A DNA stretch of 64,000 bases from Mucilaginibacter_A sp964244955 (GTDB lineage: Bacteria; Bacteroidota; Bacteroidia; Sphingobacteriales; Sphingobacteriaceae), in NCBI GenBank assembly GCA_964244955.1, contig CAXTKQ010000004.1, forward strand, positions 11,863 to 75,862, read 5' to 3'. The notes under the pieces were generated by a model that worked only from the letters and a program-made list of their open reading frames with translations, was not told the DNA's origin and searched no databases. Position numbers and translations under genes: made by a program. Of the stretch, positions 8,100 to 17,432 are shown one piece after another; positions within the stretch are counted from its first letter, which is position 1, and every line of letters begins with the position of its first letter.

Positions 8100-8111
8100 T
8101 AAAAGAAGCTT
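8100..8111 (-). repeat. Variant dispersed box (AAGCTTCTTTTA)
   Basis: Reverse-oriented class 1 box with one change (AAGC for ATGC), with the usual tail TCACCTAAAATTTAGC on its own strand. It is in the intergenic region before the MG2/plug gene. Confidence 0.65.
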
Positions 8112-8223
8112 GTTAACTTTTATCTAAAGATATTACTTGTAAAAACTACAATTTTTTAAGTTTATTTTTAGCAGAATTAATGTAGATTTAAACTTCCAAC
8201 TAAAACCTTGAAATTACTTTTTG

Positions 8224-11088
8224 ATGCTTAAACTATTAAATTGTTATAATTGGGTTTATGGCAAAACCAACTGTCAAATTCATCAGACCATACTGTTGCT
8301 TTCAAAAAAATTTATTCCTGCTTTTTTCATTGTCTTTTGGGTTTCGTCTTTTAATGCCACAACATTTGCACAAGCTAATAACCTGAAAAATGAGTTGAAA
8401 AAATTAACTGCAACTTTAGATAGTTTTAACCATGTCAAACCTGCTGAAAAACTTTACCTGCATTTCGACAAATCAAATTATGCCATTTGCGATACCATTT
8501 GGTTTAAAGCTTACTTGCTCAATGCCGCTTATTTAATGCCTTTTGTAAAAAGCGGGATTTTACATGTTGACATCAGTAACGACAGTAATAAAGTAATCAA
8601 GCAATTTATCCTGCCGGTACAAAACGGGCTTACCTGGGGAAACATCAGCTTAAACGAAAAAGAGTTTTTTGGCGGCACTTATACTATTTATGCCTACACC
8701 AATTGGATGCGCAATTTTGGCGAGGACTTTTTTTACGCTAAACAATTTTACATCACCAATAGCAACGAGCATGGCTGGCTAATCAATACAAATATAAACG
8801 CCGCTAATAACAAGGATGAGATTGATGCAAGTTTTAAATTTACCGGCCCCAACAAAACACCAATTGCCGATAACCCCTTAAAATTACAGGTGATGGCAGG
8901 AAACAAAAACTTGTATAAACAGAAGCTATCTACTGATTCAAACGGGGCACTAAATGTACATTTTACAATACCCCCAAATTTAACTCATATAGCCCTAATT
9001 GCCCAAGATGAAAAAACAAGCAGAAGGGCAGTTGTCCCGGTTAATTTAAACCTTGCGCAAAATGCCGATGTACAGTTTTTGCCGGAAGGCGGAAACTTAG
9101 TGGCCAGGCTTCCGATCCGAATTGGTTTTAAGGCAATTGGCGAAGACGGAAAAGGATTAAACATTTCCGGTATTGTTGTTAATCAAAACCAAAAGCAGAT
9201 TGTCGCTTTTAAATCTTCGCACTTGGGCATGGGAAGCTTTAACTTGAACATAAAAGATGGGGAAAGTTATACAGCTAAAGTAACTTTACCAGGCGGCACA
9301 ATGAAAGCATTCCCATTTCCCTTGGTGAAAGAATCAGGAACTGTTTTACAAGTAAAAAACCTGGCCGAAAGCGATTCGTTGGAAGTTACGGTTGCAGCAA
9401 GTAGTGATATTGTCCAGTCCAATAACAGCTACTTTTTAATTGGCAAGACGCGTGGCATTGCTTGTTATGCGGCTGTTGTTAGTTTTAACGGTGGAAACAC
9501 ACTCCGAAGGGACATTGCGAAAAGTTTGTTTCCTACCGGGATTGCAAGTTTTACTTTATTAAACACCAACAAACAGGCTTTAAATGAAAGAATGGTTTTC
9601 ATTAACCATCACGATAACCTGACCATTCGATTTAGTACAGATAAGCCAAGCTATTTCAAAAGGGATAGTGTTGCTTTGCACTTAAAGATAACCGATAATA
9701 ACGGCAACCCGATAAGCGGTAATTTCTCCCTTGCCGTTACGGATAATAACCAGGTAAAGGCTGATACCTTGAACAACGAAAATATTGTTTGCCGTATGCT
9801 GCTTGCCTCAGATTTAAAAGGATACATTGAAGAGCCAAGTTATTATTTTTCTGCAAAACCCCAAGAAGCGTCCCAGGCATTGGACAACCTGCTTTTAACA
9901 CAGGGATGGACAGGCTACAACTGGCAGGAGGTTTTGAACCCAACAAAGATCAAATATCAGCCGGAGCAGGAAGCCATAGTTAAAGGCAGCGTTTTTGATG
10001 TTTTTAACAAACCAGTACGGGGGACAAAAGTACAGTTGTTCTCCAAGTCGCCTTTTTTGCTGATGGATACCGTTACCGATGACGAAGGCCAGTTTACCTT
10101 TCGACACCTTCCCGCCATTGACACGCCTGTTTTCGTAATCAAAGCGGTAAACAAAAATGGCAAAAGCTTTAACGTTGGCATCCGGGCAGAGGAAACGCCG
10201 CCGCCAGTATTTTCAAAATTGTCTGTTCCAACCCTTCTGCCTTGGTATGTCAACAGCGATATTACCCTGCTTAATTATACCCGGCAGGAAGCCGCAAGGC
10301 AGCAACAGCCCTTCCAACTTTTGCCCGGAATGCACACACTAAAAGAAGTAAACATCACAGCCAGAAAAACCATAAAAGGCTCCCAAAATTTAAACGGCGC
10401 CGGAAACGCCGACGTTGTTATTGATGAAAAAGAACTGGAAAAAGCTGGTAAAAAGAGTTTTCTTCAGCTACTGGAAGAAAAAGTAAAAGGGTTTAGGATA
10501 GGATCAACTCCTCTTACATTAATTAATTGGTATTTTGTTAAAGACAAATGGGCTATAATCATTGTTGATGGTGTACGGCTAAATGAATTTTATGAACCAA
10601 ATGTAGATTATGTAGAAGCGTTTTTAAAGTTGAATAATTATTTAAAGGAATATAGTGCGGAAGATATAAAAGGCATTGAATTAAATTTTTCCGGTAAGTA
10701 TAGTTCAAATTATATACAACGGTTTATGAATCCTCCTTTGTGGAATCCTGTTAAGTTGGATTATGTATTCATTGAGATTACTACACGTTCAGGCCAGGGT
10801 CCGTTTATAAATAACACACCTGGCATGTACTTGTACAAACCTTTGGCTTTAAGCTTGCCCAAACAATTTTACAAACCTAAGTACAATGTAAAAGATGCCA
10901 TTTATCCTGAAGACCTTCGCTCGACCATTACCTGGGAACCTAACATTGTTACCGATAAAAACGGCATGGCAACCGTATCTTTTTATGCTGCCGACCAGCC
11001 ATCTACTTATACTTTTACTTTAAACGGTAGCGATATGAACGGAAATTTGGGTTTTAAAACCGGACAAATCAATATCAGCAAAAAATAG
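8224..11088 (+). CDS. Large MG2-like protein with TonB-plug domain, no beta-barrel
   Basis: 954 residues from ATG 8224. A long signal region (hydrophobic about residues 28-50, ending TTFAQ) is followed by the motif PAEKLYLHFDKSNYAICDTIWFKAYL, typical of the macroglobulin-like (MG2) proteins of Bacteroidota. Further Ig-like or carboxypeptidase-regulatory modules follow (GSVFDVFNKPVRGTKVQLF). Around residues 728-760 there is a TonB-receptor plug-like stretch (DVVIDEKELEKAG...FLQLLEEKVKG). The C-terminus (STITWEPNIVTDKNGMATVS) is the usual end of this family. No 22-strand barrel follows, so it is not a full receptor. Likely periplasmic or outer-membrane associated; role unknown. The gene is free of the dispersed box. 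Confidence 0.8.
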   Translation: MLKLLNCYNWVYGKTNCQIHQTILLLSKKFIPAFFIVFWVSSFNATTFAQANNLKNELKKLTATLDSFNHVKPAEKLYLHFDKSNYAICDTIWFKAYLLNAAYLMPFVKSGILHVDISNDSNKVIKQFILPVQNGLTWGNISLNEKEFFGGTYTIYAYTNWMRNFGEDFFYAKQFYITNSNEHGWLINTNINAANNKDEIDASFKFTGPNKTPIADNPLKLQVMAGNKNLYKQKLSTDSNGALNVHFTIPPNLTHIALIAQDEKTSRRAVVPVNLNLAQNADVQFLPEGGNLVARLPIRIGFKAIGEDGKGLNISGIVVNQNQKQIVAFKSSHLGMGSFNLNIKDGESYTAKVTLPGGTMKAFPFPLVKESGTVLQVKNLAESDSLEVTVAASSDIVQSNNSYFLIGKTRGIACYAAVVSFNGGNTLRRDIAKSLFPTGIASFTLLNTNKQALNERMVFINHHDNLTIRFSTDKPSYFKRDSVALHLKITDNNGNPISGNFSLAVTDNNQVKADTLNNENIVCRMLLASDLKGYIEEPSYYFSAKPQEASQALDNLLLTQGWTGYNWQEVLNPTKIKYQPEQEAIVKGSVFDVFNKPVRGTKVQLFSKSPFLLMDTVTDDEGQFTFRHLPAIDTPVFVIKAVNKNGKSFNVGIRAEETPPPVFSKLSVPTLLPWYVNSDITLLNYTRQEAARQQQPFQLLPGMHTLKEVNITARKTIKGSQNLNGAGNADVVIDEKELEKAGKKSFLQLLEEKVKGFRIGSTPLTLINWYFVKDKWAIIIVDGVRLNEFYEPNVDYVEAFLKLNNYLKEYSAEDIKGIELNFSGKYSSNYIQRFMNPPLWNPVKLDYVFIEITTRSGQGPFINNTPGMYLYKPLALSLPKQFYKPKYNVKDAIYPEDLRSTITWEPNIVTDKNGMATVSFYAADQPSTYTFTLNGSDMNGNLGFKTGQINISKK

Positions 11089-11179
11089 AGATTTTAACCA
11101 CAATTTGTAACTTCCGTCATTACAATTGGACGCTTTAATTTACAATCTTATAAATAAAATAAATCTAATTTTAGGCAGA

Positions 11180-11191
11180 TAAAAGAAGTAT
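11180..11191 (-). repeat. Dispersed box ATACTTCTTTTA
   Basis: Reverse-oriented class 1 box with the T/A variant at position 3, 24 bases before the SRPBCC gene. Its tail TCTGCCTAAAATTAG is present. Confidence 0.8.
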
Positions 11192-11215
11192 CACAAACCG
11201 AATACAATTAAAAAC

Positions 11216-11635
11216 ATGCAAACAGAAACCCAAACCATCACTATCGAAAATACCATAAAAGCACCGGTAAAAAAAGTATGGCAATGTTGGACAAGCCCGG
11301 AACATATTGTTAAATGGAACGCTGCCTCCGATGATTGGCACACCACTTTTGCCGAAACTGATTTAAAAGTCGGCGGTAAATTTACATCAAGAATGGAAGC
11401 CAAAGACGGAAGTTTCGGCTTTGATTTTAGCGGCGTTTACGAAGAAGTCAGGGAAAATGAATACTTAGCCTCTAAGTTGGATGACGACAGAAAGATGAGC
11501 GTAACTTTTATACCGGAAGGCAACGAAACCAAAGTTATCGAAACTTTCGAAACAGAAAATATAAATCCAATTGAACTGCAAAAAACAGGCTGGCAGGCAA
11601 TCTTGGATAACTTCAAAAAGTATGCAGAATCATAG
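11216..11635 (+). CDS. SRPBCC (AHSA1/START-like) domain protein
   Basis: 139 residues. The sequence TITIENTIKAPVKKVWQCWTSPEHIVKWNAASDDWHT is the start of the Bet v1-like fold of the activator-of-Hsp90-type (AHSA1) family, followed by GGKFTSRMEAKDGSFGFDFSGVYEEV and the C-terminal helix GWQAILDNFKKYAES. Members bind hydrophobic ligands or act as polyketide-cyclase-like proteins; no partner here. Cytoplasmic. Confidence 0.88.
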   Translation: MQTETQTITIENTIKAPVKKVWQCWTSPEHIVKWNAASDDWHTTFAETDLKVGGKFTSRMEAKDGSFGFDFSGVYEEVRENEYLASKLDDDRKMSVTFIPEGNETKVIETFETENINPIELQKTGWQAILDNFKKYAES

Positions 11636-11686
11636 CATGATTAAAACTTGCGGTGATTCTTATCAACTTTTAAAAGCGATTTTATC

Positions 11687-13211
11687 TTACTGCTTTACAA
11701 ACAAATAAGGGTCATAATCAATAAAATCGTTCACTTTAATAAAAGTAGAAACAACTTTGTTTTGATCAATTTTAAATTGCAAGGGGAAAATACCAAAAGC
11801 CGGATTGTTATAAGTAAGCAGCCACTCGCCGTTGTCCATATATTGCAATTTGGCTTTTAAAGTTGCATGTCCGCTAAAGTTCACTTGTAAATCTTTTCCG
11901 TTTTGCACAATGCTGATCGGGCCATAAAGTTCGTTTATATAAGTGCCAACATATTTTGATATTGGCAAACTTGGCGCATTGCCTTTTACACGCGCTTGCA
12001 TCGCTTTTACTTTGGCCACGCTTGCTTCAAATTGTGGCTTAAAAACCTGCAAAGCCTGTTTGCTCCGATTGATATAAGGTACGCCCAAATAAGCGTCCAA
12101 AAGTTGGTAGCGCAAAGCTTCAAAAAATTCCTGGTTGTCGTTATTGGTCAGGATGACGATGCCCAGCTTTTCTTCGGGCACAAAACAAGTGTTGGTAACA
12201 AAGCCATCGGCACCGCCGGTATGGTAAAAAACCTGCCTTCCGTTGTAGTCCCGCTGAAAAATGCCCAAACCATAACCCGTATAATGGCTTGGATAAACAC
12301 CGGATTTGGCACTCGAAATAACCGTGTTCATCTCCCTCGTTTTTTGCAAAACGCTCCAGGGCAAAATACGTTTGCCCATATACCGGCCGCTGTCCAATTG
12401 CAATAGCGGCCACTTGNNNNNNNNNNAAATCATTTACGTTGCTCACCAAACTCCCGGCAGGCGCTAAATTGTCCACCAGGTCATACGGCAACTCCGATAA
12501 TTTATCGGTAAAAACAGTACTGTAAGGTTTGGCTACGTCTTTTCGTTGCGCTGCACCTTTTCCCAAAGTGTACGTATTAGTCATGCCCAGCGGTGTAAGC
12601 AAACTGTCCTGAACATAGTTTTCCCAGGGTTTGCCGGCAACAAGCGGAATCACTTCGCCAGCGGTTAAAAAACAACTGTTGCAGTAGCCAAAGCTTTGGC
12701 GAAACTGTTGCGCCGGTTTCAGCAGTTTCATTTTTGCCATAATTTGCCGGCTCGAAAGGCTGCTGTTCCAAAAAGTAAAATCGCCCTGAAAAGTCCCGGT
12801 GCCGAGGTGGTGCGAAAGCATGTCTTTTATCGTAACCAAATTGGTGGTGTTGGCATCATACAGTTTATAATCAGGAAAGTATTTCGTGATCTTGTCGTTC
12901 AGCGACAGCTTTTTATCGTAGTCCAATTGCGCCAATGCCGTGGCCGTAAACAGTTTGCTGTTGCTGGCGATCAAAAACAAGGTATTTTCATCCACCGGTT
13001 CTTTGGTTTTGATATCGCGAACGCCGTAACCTTTCATCGCCACAACTTTTCCGTCTTTGATGATGGCGATTGCCAGGCCGGGCAAATTCCAGTCTTTCAT
13101 GCCTTGCCGCACGTAATTGTCCAAGCTATCGGTTACAAAATTTTGTGCCTGTGTTTTAAATGGGACAACGAAAGAAAACCAAGCCAGCAACACAACAAAC
13201 AGTCTCTTCAT
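11687..13211 (-). CDS. Serine beta-lactamase-like hydrolase, split by a placeholder gap
   Basis: Class C beta-lactamase/penicillin-binding-type fold, exported (signal peptide about 1-23, ending TQAQ). SxxK is SNSK at residues 83-86; the YxN motif is YCN at 176-178; the third motif is HTGG in the C-terminal part. The C-terminal region (ISKYVGTYINELYGPIS...) resembles the DUF3471-type extension of these proteins. The N run 12417-12426 breaks the frame: the protein before it ends SNVND and after it resumes KWPLLQLD, where the family has SNVND-x-x-KW. A true gap of 3 bases (or a multiple of 3) restores the frame, so I treat it as one intact gene. Peptidase or esterase activity is possible. Confidence 0.85.
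12417..12426. other. Assembly gap placeholder (10 N) inside the hydrolase gene
   Basis: Protein context on the two sides (VND then KWPL) is contiguous in related proteins if 3 bases are missing. Ten N give a false frameshift. Confidence 0.85.
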
Positions 13212-13272
13212 TTTTTAATTCTTGGAAATTTAATTAACCGGAAATTTAACGCAATTAAGGATTTTATAGTGA

Positions 13273-13284
13273 TAAAAACAGCAT
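13273..13284 (-). repeat. Dispersed class 2 box
   Basis: Reverse-oriented ATGCTGTTTTTA with tail TCACTATAAAATCC, upstream of the hydrolase gene. Confidence 0.8.
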
Positions 13285-13365
13285 CGGCATCAACTTAAAA
13301 AAATAACCAAAACAGAAATTGCGCATTTCTGCCGTCCCAGAAAATTGGTTATTGCAGGATGGTTT

Positions 13366-13402
13366 AAACCAATCTGTTTGAAAAGTTTAAGCAGATTGGT
13401 TT
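13366..13402. terminator. 11-bp hairpin downstream of the aldehyde oxidoreductase operon
   Basis: Arms AAACCAATCTG (13366-13376) and CAGATTGGTTT (13392-13402), loop of 15 bases. It lies 80 bases past the stop of the molybdenum subunit (13482) and could end that operon, though there is no strong T-run. Confidence 0.45.
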
Positions 13403-13430
13403 GAGAAGTTTTTAGAAGTACAGAAACAGA

Positions 13431-13442
13431 ATGCTTCTTTTA
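13431..13442 (+). repeat. Dispersed box ATGCTTCTTTTA with tail
   Basis: Class 1 box followed by TAGCATAAAAATCAG, 40 bases past the end of the operon. Confidence 0.85.
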
Positions 13443-13481
13443 TAGCATAAAAATCAGCAGCGGTTTTTGATGCTTTGATCT

Positions 13482-15728
13482 TTAAACCAGTTTATCCGGT
13501 GTAATTGGCAAATCCCGAACCCGTTTTCCTGTTGCATGGAAAACTGCGTTTGCAACCGCAGCAGCCATTCCGATCAAAGAAATTTCGCCTACGCCTTTTG
13601 ATCCCATCGGGTTGATGTAGGGGTCTTTTTTGTCTATAAAAACAGCATCAATTGCCGGAATATCAGCATGAACCGGAACATGGTAATCGGCCAGGTTATT
13701 ATTTACATATCGGCCGAAACGGTTGTCTATCACAGCTTCTTCCATCAAAGCCATTCCAATACCGCCGATTGCACCGCCAATTACCTGGCTTCCGGCTGTT
13801 TTGTGGTTGATGATTTTACCGGCATCTGCACAACTAACTACCCTTTTTACCTTGACTTGTCCGGTTGCCGGATGCACGTTTACTTCTACAAAATGTACAG
13901 AAAACGAGTAAAAAGAATATTTCCGCCGTTCCTCGCCTGATTTTGATTCTTCCGTAATTTCCAAATTTGGCAAACTGTGTTTCTTCAAAACATCCGCATA
14001 TGCTATTTTGATAGATAGGTCTTTGGAAGTGATTTGTCCGTTTGCAAAAGTCAAATCCGCAGGTTTTACCGAAGCTGCCTCGCCTTGTCCGATGGCCAGT
14101 TCGCCCAATTTATTTTTCAAGGAAACACAAACCGCAGTAACGGCAGAACCAACCGTAGAAATGGTAGAAGAACCGCCCTGGCTTGGCGCTTTCGGAAAGG
14201 AAGAATTGCCCAATTGAAACTTGATTTTTTCCACCGGAACCTGCAAAACATCCGAAGCAATTTGCACCATCGCTGTTGCCGTTCCCGGCCCAATATCTGT
14301 TGTCGCGCATTGGATGGTATAAGTTCCGTCTGCCGATAGTTGGATACTTGCCGTAGCCGCACTTCTGCCCGCCGAAAAACTGCCCGTTCCCATGCCGTAA
14401 CCAATCAGCATTCCATCGTCCGTTTTCATCGAACGCGGTTTTGGGTTGCGTTTAAACCAGCCAATCCTGTTGGCTGCTTCCTGGTAGCATTCTTTTAGAT
14501 ACTTGCTGGACCAGGGCAAATTTCTTTCCGGATCGGTATCGGCATGGTTGCGCAAACGGATTTCAATCGGATCCAAATTAAGCTGATAAGCCAGTTCGTC
14601 CATCGCACAATCCAAGGCAAAAGCACCCGAAGCTTCTCCTGGGCCACGCATCCAGGTTGGCGTGCTTACGTTAAGCGGCAAAATTTTATAACGGGTATTT
14701 ACGTTCGAACAAGCGTATAAAAACTTGGAAACGTTGACCGTTCCTTCCGTAAATTCTTCATAAGTAGAAGTTTGGCTGATGGCTTCGTGGCTGATGCCAA
14801 CCAGTTTTCCGTCTGCCGTTGCGCCCAAACCAACTTTTTGCCAAGTATAAGGCCGGTAACCAACCATCGTAAACATTTGTTCGCGGCTGATTACCACCTT
14901 TACCGGCCGGCCAACTTTTTGTGCAGCCATTACCGCAGCAATTTCGTGCGGCCAGGTACGCAAGGCATTCCCAAACGCGCCGCCAACATAGGTGGCCACA
15001 ACCTGCACGTTTTCTACCGGGATTTTAAACGCTTGCGCAATCGTTCCCTGTGCTCCTTTTAAAGATTGTGTTTTATCGTAAACCGTAACTTTATCCGCCG
15101 CATCCCAAACAGCAATGATGGATTGCAGCTCCATGGGGTTGTGCACTTCTGTCGGGATTACGTATTCTGCTTCTATTTTTACCGGCGCATTTTTGTAGGC
15201 ATCGGCTTCTCCGCGCAAATAATCGCCGTTAGAATTACGGTTTTTGGCTTGGGAAGGAAAATCAGCGGCGGTTACATTGGTATCAAAATCTGTTTGGAAA
15301 GATGCTTTTACATATTGCGCCTGCACCAAACCTGCTGCAAACTGCGCCCTTTCCAACGTATCTGCAACTACTAGTGCAACCGGCTGCCCGTAAAAATAAA
15401 TTGTATCGTCCGAGAAAACACGCAAAGGCTGGCCTTTCGTCGTTTGTCCTTTTGCCGGGTTTCCACCTTCAGAATAACCCGGGATCTGCGGGGCATTAAA
15501 ATGAGAGATCACAGCTAAAACACCTGGTGCACGTTCTGCTTTTTTAGCATCAATACTTTGGATCTTTCCGCCTGCAACCGTGCTGGTTACCAATACGCCG
15601 TAAGTTAATTTCGGTATCGGAAACTCTGCCGAATACCGTGCCGCACCGGTTACTTTCAACCTTCCATCTACCCTATCCAAACCATCAACAGCTTTACTGT
15701 CAAAAATTCTTTGCTCCATCACATTCAT
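13482..15728 (-). CDS. Aldehyde oxidoreductase molybdenum-binding subunit (PaoC/YagR-like)
   Basis: 748 residues, the large subunit of a xanthine-dehydrogenase-family enzyme that binds molybdopterin cytosine dinucleotide. It has the family's N-terminal DGRLKVTGAARYSAE, the GGAFGNALR-type glycine-rich motif, WMRGPGEASGAFALDCAMDELA, and near the end GSKGVGEISLIG with the catalytic Glu at about 715. The gene starts ATG 15728 and overlaps the FAD subunit's stop by 4 bases. Order 2Fe-2S, FAD, Mo subunits equals paoABC. The enzyme would oxidise aldehydes, probably in the periplasm because the small subunit has a Tat signal. A PaoD/XdhC-like maturation factor is not found in this window. Confidence 0.92.
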   Translation of the reverse strand: MNVMEQRIFDSKAVDGLDRVDGRLKVTGAARYSAEFPIPKLTYGVLVTSTVAGGKIQSIDAKKAERAPGVLAVISHFNAPQIPGYSEGGNPAKGQTTKGQPLRVFSDDTIYFYGQPVALVVADTLERAQFAAGLVQAQYVKASFQTDFDTNVTAADFPSQAKNRNSNGDYLRGEADAYKNAPVKIEAEYVIPTEVHNPMELQSIIAVWDAADKVTVYDKTQSLKGAQGTIAQAFKIPVENVQVVATYVGGAFGNALRTWPHEIAAVMAAQKVGRPVKVVISREQMFTMVGYRPYTWQKVGLGATADGKLVGISHEAISQTSTYEEFTEGTVNVSKFLYACSNVNTRYKILPLNVSTPTWMRGPGEASGAFALDCAMDELAYQLNLDPIEIRLRNHADTDPERNLPWSSKYLKECYQEAANRIGWFKRNPKPRSMKTDDGMLIGYGMGTGSFSAGRSAATASIQLSADGTYTIQCATTDIGPGTATAMVQIASDVLQVPVEKIKFQLGNSSFPKAPSQGGSSTISTVGSAVTAVCVSLKNKLGELAIGQGEAASVKPADLTFANGQITSKDLSIKIAYADVLKKHSLPNLEITEESKSGEERRKYSFYSFSVHFVEVNVHPATGQVKVKRVVSCADAGKIINHKTAGSQVIGGAIGGIGMALMEEAVIDNRFGRYVNNNLADYHVPVHADIPAIDAVFIDKKDPYINPMGSKGVGEISLIGMAAAVANAVFHATGKRVRDLPITPDKLV

Positions 15729-16708
15729 GCTATTCCTGATGCTGTTTTTAAGGCCTCGATTATGGTATTTGGTGCCATTTTCAACTTAAAAGAATTATAC
15801 TTTAAACCTTTTGCGCCTTGCATGGCAATTTCGGCAGCTTGTTTAAAAGTTGCTTCGGTTGCCGGTTTTCCAACCAAAGCTTTTTCCGCTTCGGTAAGCC
15901 GCCAGGGTTTATGCGCCACGCCGCCCATCGCCAGCCGTGCTTCTTTTATCGTATTATTTTTGATGTTGAGGGCAGCCGCAACAGAAACCAACGCAAAAGC
16001 ATACGAACTGCGGTCGCGAACTTTGAGGTAATGCACATTTTTGCTGAACGCATTATCCGGGATTTCAATGCCCGTAATCAATTCGCCTTTCATCAAATTG
16101 TTGTCTTTTTCGGGATGATCGCCCGGCAAACGATGAAAATCGGTAAACAAAACCCGGCGGTCGCCTTTTGGCCCCGAAATTAAAACGGTGGCATCCAAAG
16201 CGGCCAGTGCAACCGACATATCGCTTGGGTTAACGGCCACACATTGCGGACTGGCACCAAAAATAGCGTGCATCCGGTTGTAGCCTTCCAAAGCGCCGCA
16301 ACCAGAACCGGGCTGGCGTTTGTTGCAAGGCAAATCCGGATTGTTGAAATAGAAACAACGCGTGCGCTGCATCATATTGCCGCCGATGGTGGCCACATTT
16401 CTCAATTGTGCCGAAGCACCGGCGTTTAAAGCCAGCGACAATAACGGCTGGTTTTGCAGCACCAATTTATGATCGGCCACATCGGTATTGGTAGCCAAAG
16501 CGCCAATGTATATACTATTGCTTTGTCTTCTGATCTCGGTTAAAGGAATTGGGTTGATGTCGACCAACTTTTGCGGAGCCGTAACGCCATTTTTCATCAG
16601 GTCGATCAGGTTTGTCCCACCGGCCAAAAAAGTAGCCGAAGGATCTTTTGCTATAGCGCCGATGGCCGTTTTAGCTGTTGTCGCCCGTACATATTGAAAC
16701 TGTTTCAT
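15725..16708 (-). CDS. Aldehyde oxidoreductase FAD-binding subunit (PaoB/YagS-like)
   Basis: 327 residues from ATG 16708, which overlaps the small subunit's TGA; the longer frame upstream has no family sequence. FAD-binding motif AGGTNLIDLMKNGV is at about residues 28-41, and the second, AQLRNVATIGGNMMQRTRC, follows. The Cys-rich insertion (CFYFNNPDLPCNKRQPGSGC) matches the extra 4Fe-4S cluster segment known from PaoB. It is the middle electron-transfer subunit. A class 2 dispersed box is embedded in the last codons (15739-15750), and a class 1 box at 15937. Confidence 0.9.
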   Translation of the reverse strand: MKQFQYVRATTAKTAIGAIAKDPSATFLAGGTNLIDLMKNGVTAPQKLVDINPIPLTEIRRQSNSIYIGALATNTDVADHKLVLQNQPLLSLALNAGASAQLRNVATIGGNMMQRTRCFYFNNPDLPCNKRQPGSGCGALEGYNRMHAIFGASPQCVAVNPSDMSVALAALDATVLISGPKGDRRVLFTDFHRLPGDHPEKDNNLMKGELITGIEIPDNAFSKNVHYLKVRDRSSYAFALVSVAAALNIKNNTIKEARLAMGGVAHKPWRLTEAEKALVGKPATEATFKQAAEIAMQGAKGLKYNSFKLKMAPNTIIEALKTASGIA

Positions 16709-17349
16709 ACTTTTTGCCCTCCGTTTTTCACTTCTGTAATTGCGTTTACAATGTTCGGGTAAGCACCGCAACGGCAAATGTTCCCGCTCATGTATTCCCT
16801 AATCTCAGTTTCCGAATTGGCATGCCCTTCGCGGATACAAGCCACAGCAGACATGATTTGCCCCGGCGTGCAGTAACCGCATTGGAAACCATCGTGTTTG
16901 ATGAAAGCTTCCTGCATCGGGTGCAAATCTGCGCCGTTGGCCAAGCCTTCAATCGTAGTTACTTTTTTGCCATCGTGCATCACCGCCAACGTTAAACAGG
17001 AATTTTGGCGTTTGCCGTTTACATGAACGGTACAAGCGCCGCATTGCCCGTGGTCGCAGCCTTTTTTGGTTCCGGTCAGTTGCATTTGTTCGCGCAGCAA
17101 ATCCAGCAGCGTAACACGCGGCTCAACAGACAAAGCATGTTTTACCCCGTTTATTTCCAGCTTCAGCGGTACTTTTTCAAATACGGCAGCCAGTTTTTCG
17201 TCCATTTCTTTTTCGGCAGCCGTAACCAAACTTACCGGCGTAAGTGCCATGGCCGATAAAAAAGTTGATTTTTTAAGAAAATCACGACGGCTCGAACCTG
17301 GGTTTTCATTCAGGTTTTCGTCCGGCACGGAACACTGATCTTTCTCCAT
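16705..17349 (-). CDS. Aldehyde oxidoreductase 2Fe-2S subunit with Tat signal (PaoA/YagT-like)
   Basis: 214 residues. A twin-arginine motif SRRDFLKKS (residues 20-28) precedes a hydrophobic stretch, so the folded complex should be exported by Tat. The plant-type ferredoxin cluster uses Cys98, Cys103, Cys106 and Cys118 (GCDHGQCGACTVH), and the second cluster Cys157, Cys160, Cys192 and Cys194 (QCGYC...ICRCG). First gene of the operon; downstream start codons overlap, indicating translational coupling. The final acceptor is not encoded here. Confidence 0.92.
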   Translation of the reverse strand: MEKDQCSVPDENLNENPGSSRRDFLKKSTFLSAMALTPVSLVTAAEKEMDEKLAAVFEKVPLKLEINGVKHALSVEPRVTLLDLLREQMQLTGTKKGCDHGQCGACTVHVNGKRQNSCLTLAVMHDGKKVTTIEGLANGADLHPMQEAFIKHDGFQCGYCTPGQIMSAVACIREGHANSETEIREYMSGNICRCGAYPNIVNAITEVKNGGQKV

Positions 17350-17394
17350 AAATGTTTAATTTTTTTCCGTTTAAAACTACTGCTTTTATAGGCA

Positions 17395-17406
17395 TAAAAG
17401 AAGCAT
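17395..17406 (-). repeat. Dispersed box ATGCTTCTTTTA
   Basis: Reverse-oriented class 1 box with tail TGCCTATAAAAGCAG, in the gap between the aldehyde operon start and the CheR gene end. Confidence 0.85.
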
Positions 17407-17432
17407 CGGTACTGTAATATTTTTCTTAACAA

